NCBI GenBank assembly: GCA_023258975.1
Contig: JAHFRD010000005.1
Coordinates: 171,711 to 235,710, forward strand
Length of the DNA: 64,000 bases
Direction: 5' to 3'
Source: Hydrogenophilales bacterium
GTDB taxonomy: Bacteria; Pseudomonadota; Gammaproteobacteria; Burkholderiales; Thiobacillaceae
Under the pieces are notes generated by a model. It was not told where the DNA came from, made no database searches, and saw only the letters and a program-made list of their open reading frames with translations. Below, one piece after another: positions 7,885 to 15,396 of this stretch. The position numbers and the translations under genes are program-made. Numbering within the stretch: position 1 is the stretch's first letter; every line of letters starts with the position of its first letter.

Positions 7885-10191
7885 ATGTTGAAACCGCAAA
7901 GCATCGTCCGCCTGGCCGGCCTGTTCGTCCTTCTGGTGGCCGGCTTCATCGTATTCCTGGGCGGCTATCTATGGCTGGAGATGGAGCGGGTTTCCGGACA
8001 AATCCGCGCGCGCGAGGTGTTGAGCGCGAGTAGCGAAGTGGAGGCGGGATTGGCCGAGATGCGGCAACGCGCCACTCGCATGGCGCAAGCCCTGGCGCTC
8101 TGGGATGAGACCCGGCAACAGCTTTCCTTCTCCGAGTATTACCAGTTGTGGCGTGATGACCGGGTGCGCGACGCCGGCATGATTTCCGACAAGGTGGCGG
8201 GTGTGGCCCTTTACGACAAACAAGGCCGCATCCTCGCTCCGTCGCACCCGGATCGCCCCATGTTGGCCAAATTGCCCGGCGAGGCGCTCCAGGGCGTAAC
8301 CACGGCCCTGTTGCAACGGGAAAACGGCGGCAGCCGCTTTTCCCTGTTCGTGCCGGTGCATGCCGATCCGGATCACCGCATTTTGCTGGGCCATGTCGGC
8401 ATCAAGTTCGACTTCACGGGCGAACTCCGTCGTGCCCATGCCTACCAGTTCGCCGACCTGTCGCGATTGCGGCTGGATCTGCCGGAAGGCGGCACGGTCG
8501 ATCTGGATCAGGCGATATCCCACCTGCGCTTCTCGATCCGCCCGAATCCGGATCTGGCGTCTTTTCACGACTTGTTCCGCGCTTCCCTGACGCGCCTGGT
8601 GGTTGTCATCCTGCTCCTGTTGTTTACGGCGGCCTGGCTGCTGGGGCGCCTGCTGGTGCGGCCGTTACGCGCGCTGTCGGATGAAATCGACAACCTGCGC
8701 GAACCTGGCGGCAGCCTGCCATACAAGCCGGCCCAGGCGTCTCCCCTGCCGATTCTGGAACTGGAGAACGTGCGCCGTTCCTTCAACGACTACCAGGCGC
8801 GCCTGTCGGAATTGCACAGCGACCTGGAACAGAACAGCCGCGATTTCTACGATCAGGCGCGCCGCGACGCGCTGACCGGCGCGTTCAATCGACGCGCTTT
8901 CGACGAGGACTGGAAATCCCTCGGTGAAGATCGTCGCCTGGGCCGCGTGGCCCTGTTGCTGTTCGATTGCGACCACTTCAAGGCCATCAACGACACCTAC
9001 GGCCATCAGGTCGGCGACGTGGTGATCCAGAGCATCGCCGGCGCCCTGCAACACGCGCTGCGCGCCGATGATCGCCTGTATCGGCTGGGCGGCGACGAAT
9101 TCGCCACCATGCTGCGCGACGCGGACACACTACGCGCCGAACGGGTGGCGGAGCGCTGCATCGAACAGGTGTTGAGCCAGGATTTCCGCGCCCACGGCAT
9201 GAGCGAGCCGACCACCATCAGCATCGGCATCGCCCTGTCGGAGGGGGATGGCATGACGCTGCACGAACTCCAGAAACGCGCCGATCTCGCCATGTACACG
9301 GCCAAACGGCCGGGCAGCCGCAAACTGGTGTTCTACAGCGAGGACATGGGCGGCATGGCGGCGCTGGTCGCCAACAAGGAAATCAGCGCGGTATTCCAGG
9401 CCATCGAGAACCCCGACCTGATCGAACTGCATTACCAGTCGGTGATGAGTTTGCCGATGGCGACCAAAGAGTACGTCGAGGCACTCGCGCGCATCCGCTT
9501 CGAGGGCGAACTGATCGGGCCGGGCGCGATCTTCCCCATCGTGCAGGCGCGCAATCTGGATACGGAATTCGACCTGGCCGTGTTGCGCGCCCTCGACCGC
9601 GACCTGACCCAGGGCCGATTGCCGGCCGGCCAGGGGGTTTCGGTCAATCTCTCGGCACCCAGCATCGTCCATGCCAAGGTGGTGGCCGCCCTGGCGGAAC
9701 TGATCCGCGCCCATCCGGGACGCAAGATCGTCGTGGAAATTACCGAAACCGCCCTCATCACCCAGATCGAGATCGCCTCCGACAATATCCGCCGCCTGCG
9801 CGAAGCCGGTTGCCTGGTGGCGCTGGACGATTTCGGCAGCGGCTATTCCTCGCTGCGCTATCTCGCCTCGATGCCGGTGGATCTGGTGAAGTTCGACATC
9901 AGCATGGTGCGCCTGCTGGACAGCGGCGACCGCCGCCAACAACTCATGATGGAAGACATCTCCAGCCTGGTGGTGACCTCCGGCTACCGGATGGTCGCCG
10001 AAGGCGTGGAAACCCGCGAACTCCTCGACAAGGTCATCCGCCTGGGCTTCTCGCACGCCCAGGGCTACTACTTCGACCAGCCGCAGGCGCCCGCCGCGTG
10101 GGAGGCCCGCGAGCAGGGCTCCCACCTGGTGACACCGCTCAGGGAATCAGCAACAGAGGCAGCAACAGCCACCACGGCGCCATCGACTTGA
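7885..10191 (+). CDS. Membrane GGDEF-EAL protein with periplasmic sensor
   Basis: A 768-residue c-di-GMP signalling protein. Transmembrane helices at about 8-31 and 236-256 flank a periplasmic domain of about 200 residues (contains GVALYDKQGRILAPS, Cache-like). A HAMP-like linker follows, then GGDEF and EAL. The GGDEF motif is intact at 402-406 (RLGGDEF), with the product-inhibition site RxxD (RADD) five residues before. The EAL domain has EAL at 532-534, VNLSAPS, EITETAL, DDFGSGYSSLRYL, KFD and AEGVE, so cyclase and phosphodiesterase activities are both possible. It sits one base after the alpha/beta hydrolase. Its last 53 bp overlap the convergent LysM-FecR gene. Confidence 0.95.
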   Translation: MLKPQSIVRLAGLFVLLVAGFIVFLGGYLWLEMERVSGQIRAREVLSASSEVEAGLAEMRQRATRMAQALALWDETRQQLSFSEYYQLWRDDRVRDAGMISDKVAGVALYDKQGRILAPSHPDRPMLAKLPGEALQGVTTALLQRENGGSRFSLFVPVHADPDHRILLGHVGIKFDFTGELRRAHAYQFADLSRLRLDLPEGGTVDLDQAISHLRFSIRPNPDLASFHDLFRASLTRLVVVILLLLFTAAWLLGRLLVRPLRALSDEIDNLREPGGSLPYKPAQASPLPILELENVRRSFNDYQARLSELHSDLEQNSRDFYDQARRDALTGAFNRRAFDEDWKSLGEDRRLGRVALLLFDCDHFKAINDTYGHQVGDVVIQSIAGALQHALRADDRLYRLGGDEFATMLRDADTLRAERVAERCIEQVLSQDFRAHGMSEPTTISIGIALSEGDGMTLHELQKRADLAMYTAKRPGSRKLVFYSEDMGGMAALVANKEISAVFQAIENPDLIELHYQSVMSLPMATKEYVEALARIRFEGELIGPGAIFPIVQARNLDTEFDLAVLRALDRDLTQGRLPAGQGVSVNLSAPSIVHAKVVAALAELIRAHPGRKIVVEITETALITQIEIASDNIRRLREAGCLVALDDFGSGYSSLRYLASMPVDLVKFDISMVRLLDSGDRRQQLMMEDISSLVVTSGYRMVAEGVETRELLDKVIRLGFSHAQGYYFDQPQAPAAWEAREQGSHLVTPLRESATEAATATTAPST

Positions 10192-12004
10192 CCTGCACGG
10201 CGACAGGCTGGCCGGCCGGGCCTTCGACACCCTCGGCGCCCAGCCCGGTGACGCGCAGCCAGTAGTCGCCGGGCTCCGGTTTCGGCAACGCGGCGCGGGC
10301 CTGGTCGGCCCGATGACTGAGCAAGGGTTTAACAAAGCTCGCGTCCGTGCTCAATTCCACCTTGTATGCGGCGGCATCGCCTTTCCAGGTCGCCAGCAAC
10401 TGGTCGCCATCAACCTCGGCGGCCAATCCGCTGGGCGCCTCGGGCGGCACGATGACCGGGCTGGCGGCGCCCCAGGCGCCGGCCTGGCCATCACTCTCGA
10501 CGCCGCGCACGCGCCAGTAATACTTGCCGGCCTGGAGCGGCACCGCCAGGGTGGTGGTCGCGGTTTCCCGCTTTACCTGTGGGGCGGCGAGATCGGCCGT
10601 GGCGCCCAGTTCCAGGCCATAGCGCGCGGCCCCCCTGGCTTCGCTCCAGATGAATTGCGCCTGGCCGGCATCGGCGCGCGCCTGGGCGGTGGGCGGATTC
10701 GGCAGCGGTTGCACGCGGAAGGCGCGGTACGGACTCCACACATGCAGCTTGCCGGCTTCGTCCAGGCTCGCCGCGCGCCAGTGCCAGTCGCCTTCCGGCA
10801 ACGTTTCACGATGCCGGGTGACGGCGGCCAGGCGGCGCTCCATCAGGCCGGCGCCGAATTCCGGCGTCGGCGCGATCTGCAACACATAGCCGTGCGCCTC
10901 GGCGGCGGCGGCCCAGGAAAACTCCACCTCGCGCTGGTACAGGCGCTCGCCCAGCGTGGGGGACTGCGGGGCGGGCGGCAGCGGGCGCGCATCCAGCTCA
11001 AACGCATGATCGCGGTTCGCGCCTTCCAGGCCGGCCGCGTCGATGCCACGCAGGCGCAGCACATAGCGCGCGTCGGGAAGTTCGTCCCTCCAGGCAATGG
11101 CAGGTTCCGTCACGATGTCGTCAAGCAACACCTCGGTGAATCCCGCGTCGCGCGCCACCTGGGCGCGGTAGGCGCGGGCGCCGGGCAGCGGCTGCCAGGT
11201 AAAGGAAAGGGGCAGGCGCTCGATGAGATCACCCAGCCCCTCCGCACCCGGCGCCGTCAGCAATTTTCGCGGTGCCTCGGGCGGCTTGCCGGCTTCGGCC
11301 ACGGTGCCGTAGCCCCCCGCCACGGACACTTCCCGGCCTTGCGCCGCGACCGCGACCGCGCCTTCCATCACCTCGTTGCGCAGGAATTTGCCGTCCTCGG
11401 ACACGTTGAGACGGAAATCCGTGCCGCGCAGGCCGGCCACCGCCACCGGCGTCCTCACCTTGAAGCCGCCGGCCGGGGCCAACTGCTTGCCGGCGCGGGC
11501 TTCGAGGCGGCCGCTGTCCAGGGACAATTCGGTCGAGACCATGCCGGTCTTGCCATAGGCGGCCAGGCGGCCGAAGGAGAGTTTGCTGGTGGCCTGCTGA
11601 GTCAGCACGGTGCCGTCGGCGAAACGGTAGGTCGCGCTGCTGCGCGGCCCGGACAGCACGTTTTCGCCACCATTCAGTTGCTCGCCCACATTCAACCGCT
11701 GGAACGGCCCGTCACCGGATTTGTAACGCACATTGCCGGTGACCGCCGTCACCGTGACCGGTGCCGGCGTCACCTTGAGCAGTTCCACGGGAATCTTGAT
11801 GCGGGTATTGGCCGGCAGATGCTCCGGGATGGCCACGCCATTGGCGGACTGGATCTTGGGCCAGTCGCGCGTATTCTTCAGATAGGTCTGGCCGATCTGG
11901 CTCAGGGTATCGCCGGGAACGGTAAGGTAAAGCCAGTCCGCCGCTCGCGCGGACAATGAAACCGATGCGGCGATCAAGGCGGCCAGTAGTAACGGGGTGC
12001 GCAT
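10139..12004 (-). CDS. LysM and FecR domain envelope protein with Fn3-like repeats
   Basis: A 621-residue exported protein. A signal peptide (about 1-21) is followed by a LysM peptidoglycan-binding module (VPGDTLSQIGQTYLKN to NTRIKIPVELL, residues 23-75). A FecR-type beta domain covers about 90-200 (GGENVLSGPRSSATYRFADG, TPVAVAGLRGTDFRLNV). Several Fn3-like repeats follow, with recurring FTWQ, FSWA, FIWS and YYWRVRG signatures, and the end is the hydrophobic tail APWWLLLPLLLIP. Such LysM-FecR proteins are common in betaproteobacteria and often lie near signalling genes. They probably act at the cell wall. The start at 12004 has AGGAG 5 bases upstream. The gene is divergent from purT and overlaps the GGDEF-EAL gene tail to tail by 53 bp. 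Confidence 0.88.
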   Translation of the reverse strand: MRTPLLLAALIAASVSLSARAADWLYLTVPGDTLSQIGQTYLKNTRDWPKIQSANGVAIPEHLPANTRIKIPVELLKVTPAPVTVTAVTGNVRYKSGDGPFQRLNVGEQLNGGENVLSGPRSSATYRFADGTVLTQQATSKLSFGRLAAYGKTGMVSTELSLDSGRLEARAGKQLAPAGGFKVRTPVAVAGLRGTDFRLNVSEDGKFLRNEVMEGAVAVAAQGREVSVAGGYGTVAEAGKPPEAPRKLLTAPGAEGLGDLIERLPLSFTWQPLPGARAYRAQVARDAGFTEVLLDDIVTEPAIAWRDELPDARYVLRLRGIDAAGLEGANRDHAFELDARPLPPAPQSPTLGERLYQREVEFSWAAAAEAHGYVLQIAPTPEFGAGLMERRLAAVTRHRETLPEGDWHWRAASLDEAGKLHVWSPYRAFRVQPLPNPPTAQARADAGQAQFIWSEARGAARYGLELGATADLAAPQVKRETATTTLAVPLQAGKYYWRVRGVESDGQAGAWGAASPVIVPPEAPSGLAAEVDGDQLLATWKGDAAAYKVELSTDASFVKPLLSHRADQARAALPKPEPGDYWLRVTGLGAEGVEGPAGQPVAVQVKSMAPWWLLLPLLLIP

Positions 12005-12034
12005 GGGAACTCCTACCGGTAAGCTTGGACTCCG

Positions 12035-12062
12035 ACTATATGACTTGAAAACCATAAGGCAA
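12035..12062 (-). promoter_or_regulatory. Probable sigma-70 promoter for the LysM-FecR gene
   Basis: On the minus strand TTGCCT (12062-12057) and TATAGT (12040-12035) are spaced by 16 bases, 31 bases upstream of the start codon. The 63-bp gap also has to serve purT in the other direction. Confidence 0.5.
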
Positions 12063-12067
12063 AGCAC

Positions 12068-13273
12068 ATGCGCATCGGCACACCACTCTCTCCTTCCGCC
12101 ACCCGGGTCATGTTGCTGGGCGCCGGCGAACTGGGCAAGGAGGTCATCATCGCGCTGCAACGCCTGGGCGTGGAGGTGGTCGCGGTGGATCGCTACGATG
12201 GCGCCCCCGGCCATCAGGTCGCGCACTACGCGCAAACCATCGACATGGCCGACGGGGTTGTTCTCGCCCGTCTGATCGACTCCGAGAAACCGCTGCTGGT
12301 GGTGCCCGAGATCGAAGCCATCGCCACCGAAACCCTGCTGGAACTGGAAGCGGCCGGCCTGTGCCGGGTGATCCCCACGGCGCGCGCCGCCCACCTCACC
12401 ATGAACCGCGAGGGCATCCGCCGTCTCGCGGCGGAGGAGTTGAGGCTGCCGACATCCTCCTATGCCTTCGCCGATTCGCTCAAGGATCTGCGCGTGGCGG
12501 TGGAAGGGAAGGACGGCATCGGCTACCCCTGCGTGGTGAAACCGGTCATGTCCTCCTCCGGCAAGGGGCAGAGCAAGATCGACAGCGCGGAAGACCTGGC
12601 CGGCGCCTGGCATTACGCCTCCACCGGCGGCCGTGTCGACAAGGGCCGCGTGATCGTCGAGGGCTTCATCGACTTCGACTATGAAGTCACCCTGCTTACC
12701 GTGCGCGCGCTGGATGAAAACGGCCAGGTGGAAACCCATTTCTGCGAACCCATCGGCCATCTCCAGGTGAAAGGCGATTACGTGGAAAGCTGGCAACCGC
12801 AGCCGATGTCCGCCGTGGCGTTGCGCCGCGCCAGGGAAATCGCCGCCGCCGTCACCGGCAACCTGGGCGGCCAGGGGCTGTTCGGCGTGGAACTGTTCGT
12901 GAAGGGCGACACGGTCTGGTTCTCCGAGGTCAGCCCGCGACCGCACGACACCGGCATGGTCACCCTAATCAGCCAGAGGCAAAGCGAATTCGAACTGCAC
13001 GCCCGCGCCATCCTTGGTCTCTCCGTGGACACCTCGCTACGCAATCCCGGTGCCTCCGCCGTCATTTACGGCGGCATGGAGGGCGGCGGCCTGTGCTACG
13101 AAGGCGTGGCGGAAGCCCTGCGCATTCCAGGCACCGATTTACGCCTGTTCGGCAAACCGGCGGCATTCCAGCGCCGCCGCATGGGCGTTGCCCTGGCGGA
13201 AGGGAAAGACACGGATGAAGCGCGCCGGCGAGCAAAACAGGCGGCGGGGAAAGTCAGGCTGACCAGGGCATAA
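12068..13273 (+). CDS. purT: Formate-dependent GAR transformylase PurT
   Basis: Phosphoribosylglycinamide formyltransferase 2, which uses formate and ATP to make formyl-GAR in purine synthesis. The 401-residue length is usual. ATP-grasp features are visible: [12 protein letters not shown] near the N-terminus, [15 protein letters not shown] in the nucleotide-binding region, [17 protein letters not shown] and the C-terminal [17 protein letters not shown], all characteristic of PurT/PurK. It lies alone, divergent from the LysM-FecR gene, and is not linked to other pur genes here. Confidence 0.97.
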   Translation: MRIGTPLSPSATRVMLLGAGELGKEVIIALQRLGVEVVAVDRYDGAPGHQVAHYAQTIDMADGVVLARLIDSEKPLLVVPEIEAIATETLLELEAAGLCRVIPTARAAHLTMNREGIRRLAAEELRLPTSSYAFADSLKDLRVAVEGKDGIGYPCVVKPVMSSSGKGQSKIDSAEDLAGAWHYASTGGRVDKGRVIVEGFIDFDYEVTLLTVRALDENGQVETHFCEPIGHLQVKGDYVESWQPQPMSAVALRRAREIAAAVTGNLGGQGLFGVELFVKGDTVWFSEVSPRPHDTGMVTLISQRQSEFELHARAILGLSVDTSLRNPGASAVIYGGMEGGGLCYEGVAEALRIPGTDLRLFGKPAAFQRRRMGVALAEGKDTDEARRRAKQAAGKVRLTRA

Positions 13274-13431
13274 GCGGAAGTTCGCGGGCCGGGGAGAGCG
13301 ATGAAAACACGGCCCGACTGACACAGTCCGAGTCGTAACTTGTTGAGCAATCAAGATTTTTTTCTGAAAAACCTAAAGATACGCGGTCTTCGGTTCGATA
13401 TTGTCTCCGTACACGCTTTCAGGAGAACACG

Positions 13432-14298
13432 ATGGCGGGGCAGGACTGGTGGGAGGCACCACAGTGGGCTGCGTATCTGGAATACAAGGAATTACCGATC
13501 AAGGCCTCCAGCAAGGCCGCGCTCGCGCGGCTGGAAGAAGGCGGCGAGGAAAATCTGTCGGGCCACGAATACGCCGCCTTGTTGCTGGATGACCCCCTGC
13601 TGGCACTCAGGCTGCTGCGTGAAGCGAACCGGCGCCTGCCACGCCGTCTGGCGCGCGACATCACCACACCACTGGGCATCTTGCTGGCCCTGGGCACGGA
13701 ACAATTCAAGGCGCAGATCACACGCGCTCCGGAGGCAACCGAAGCCAACCAGGGCTTCATCACCAGCGAACGACGCGCCTCTCTGGGCGCCCGCATCGCC
13801 TTTTCCTGGGGTTCACTGCACCATGATCTCGACCAGGGCGAACTCGCGCTCGCCGCCCTGCTCGCCGATGCCGGTGAAATCGAACTCTGGGCTTTCGTCC
13901 CGGAACTGCCGCAACGCGCCCTCGATGAACTGCACTCCGGCCGCGCCAGCCGCAGCGATCAGGCGCAACGCCAGGCCTGCGGCTTCACCTTCCGGGACTT
14001 GAGTCTGGAGTTGATCGAACGCGGTGGGCTACCGCCACTCATCAAACAACTCATTCGCGGTGATGAAGGCCTGCGTGCCCAACTCGCCCGCCTCTCCGTC
14101 GACGCCGGCCGCCACCTCAGCTATGGCCCCGGCGACCCCGCCCTCCCCCATGACCTTGTCGCGGCCGCCAGACTGACTCACTCGCCACTCGCCACCGTGG
14201 CGCAAGGGATACCACATTTGTCAGATGAGGAAAGACAAACCCTACTACTAGCCGCCATCTCGCTTTCAGAATCAGTCCAGGAATACTTGACCAATTAA
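13432..14298 (+). CDS. HDOD-domain protein
   Basis: A 288-residue soluble protein whose middle section (LSGHEYAALLLDDPLLALRLL, then ITTPLGILLALGTEQFKAQI and ARIAFSWGSL) has the helical pattern of HDOD domains: non-catalytic HD-like modules common in signalling proteins. LAALLADAGEIELWAF corresponds to the segment around the degenerate metal site, where HD phosphohydrolases have catalytic residues. Function is unknown; related proteins act in c-di-GMP and stress networks. AGGAG lies 6 bases before the ATG. The 158-bp gap from purT is AT-richer, with a T-run and no promoter I can define. Confidence 0.72.
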   Translation: MAGQDWWEAPQWAAYLEYKELPIKASSKAALARLEEGGEENLSGHEYAALLLDDPLLALRLLREANRRLPRRLARDITTPLGILLALGTEQFKAQITRAPEATEANQGFITSERRASLGARIAFSWGSLHHDLDQGELALAALLADAGEIELWAFVPELPQRALDELHSGRASRSDQAQRQACGFTFRDLSLELIERGGLPPLIKQLIRGDEGLRAQLARLSVDAGRHLSYGPGDPALPHDLVAAARLTHSPLATVAQGIPHLSDEERQTLLLAAISLSESVQEYLTN

Positions 14299-14365
14299 GT
14301 CTGGTTTAGTAAAGTAGCGCCATCCCGCGCTTGCGGCAACATCCTGGTGAAAGTGAGGAAACAAC

Positions 14366-14698
14366 ATGGATCTGGAAATCAATGGAAGGATGGTCGAGAC
14401 CGACCCCGAGGGCTACCTGGCCAACTTGTCCGACTGGGCTGAAGATGTGGCGGAATTTCTGGCCGCCCAGGACAAACTGGCGCTGGAAGACGATCACTGG
14501 AAAATCATTCGCTACATGCGCGATTACTTCAACGAATACGGCACCGCGCCCAATCTGCGCATTCTGCAGAAGGGCTTGAAGGACGAATTCGGCGCGGAAT
14601 GGGGAGACAAGAAATTCCTGTTCGACTTGTTCCCCTACGGCCCCGCCAAACAGGCCGGCCGCTATGCCGGCACACCAAAACCGACCGGCTGCGTTTGA
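14366..14698 (+). CDS. tusE: TusE/DsrC-family sulfur relay protein
   Basis: A 110-residue protein of the DsrC/TusE family, which carries persulfide sulfur on a C-terminal swinging arm. It has the family core HWKIIRYMRDYFNEYGTAPN and ILQKGLKDEFG, and the C-terminal arm GTPKPTGCV with the conserved penultimate Cys. The second arm cysteine of true DsrC (KQAC) is Gly here (KQAGR), so it belongs to the TusE-like, single-cysteine class. TusE normally passes sulfur to MnmA for tRNA 2-thiouridine; mnmA is present at 46584 but no tusBCD is in the window. A sulfur-oxidation role is the alternative. Confidence 0.9.
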   Translation: MDLEINGRMVETDPEGYLANLSDWAEDVAEFLAAQDKLALEDDHWKIIRYMRDYFNEYGTAPNLRILQKGLKDEFGAEWGDKKFLFDLFPYGPAKQAGRYAGTPKPTGCV

Positions 14699-14716
14699 CC
14701 GTATTCGGGTAGTACA

Positions 14717-14742
14717 ATTGCCCTAGCGCCCGCTAGGGCAAT
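14717..14742. repeat. Perfect 12-bp-arm hairpin
   Basis: ATTGCCCTAGCG and its exact complement are separated by two bases between tusE and the next gene, 14 bases before the latter's ATG. Only three T follow on the plus strand, so it is either a weak terminator for tusE or a translational control element for the following gene. Confidence 0.8.
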
Positions 14743-14756
14743 TTCCATTCCAGGCC

Positions 14757-15044
14757 ATGAAAAAACTTCTGATTCTTCCCCTGCTTTTTTGCGCTGGCCA
14801 GACACTGGCCTTCCCCTGGTATTCCTCCGGCGACAACATCCGCGGCGCCGAATTGATGACGCCCGAGGAGCGCAAGGAGTACGCCTCGAAACTGCCCAAC
14901 ATGAAGTCGATGGACGAATGCCGCGCCTTCACGAACGCGCACAACCTGGAGCTCGACAAGCGCGCCAGGGATCGTGGTGTGAAACTGCCGCCGATTTCCG
15001 GCGATCCTTGCGTCGTGATGAAGACGTTCGGACGGATCAAGTAG
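14757..15044 (+). CDS. Small secreted protein, two-cysteine type
   Basis: A 95-residue protein with a clear signal peptide (about 1-18, MKKLLILPLLFCAGQTLA). The mature part has LMTPEERKEYASKLPNMKS, then a Cys in MDECRAF and another in SGDPCVVM, which may form a disulfide. Similar small proteins with TPEER...ECRAF...LPP...PC occur in betaproteobacteria, but no function is known to me. A hairpin ends 14 bases before its start and there is no strong ribosome site. Confidence 0.72.
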   Translation: MKKLLILPLLFCAGQTLAFPWYSSGDNIRGAELMTPEERKEYASKLPNMKSMDECRAFTNAHNLELDKRARDRGVKLPPISGDPCVVMKTFGRIK

Positions 15045-15190
15045 GTCGAATCACGGGAGGCCACTCACCTCCTCGTCCACTCTCCTCCTCGTCTCATCCA
15101 TCACGAAGAGACATCACGGCCAACGCCGACCGACCCCAAGAAAATCCCGCAAGGTTTTTTCGGAATCGCGCTAAAGTCGTAGCGACGGAC

Positions 15191-15206
15191 TGTGACCTGC
15201 CTCACA
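15191..15206. promoter_or_regulatory. CRP/Vfr-like binding site
   Basis: TGTGACCTGCCTCACA matches both half-sites TGTGA-N6-TCACA of the CRP consensus exactly. It lies in the 352-bp gap (15045-15396) before the CBS-PAS-GGDEF gene, about 190 bases from its ATG. Nothing else in that gap looks like a gene. Confidence 0.45.
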
Positions 15207-15396
15207 GGCACAAGTCTCCTTCATCACCTGTCTCGACGGAGTAGTGATGAACCTTGATTCCGTATCATCCATTGGCGCCGCCTTGCAGAGGGCATCCGGT
15301 TCACCGCGATGGCCAGGGCGCGCGCCCAACCACGCGGCCGACACTTTCGACCGATGAGCCGGCCTTGAAGAGCCCAAGTCCGGCCGCCACCTTGCC

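Noticed and set aside
13274..13431. Small RNA or promoter in the T-rich stretch between purT and the HDOD gene
   Set aside because: There is a run of seven T but no convincing stem before it and no -35/-10 pair with usable spacing.
14366..14698. True DsrC of the reverse dissimilatory sulfite reductase pathway
   Set aside because: The second arm cysteine is Gly, and no dsrAB/dsrEFH genes are in the window.
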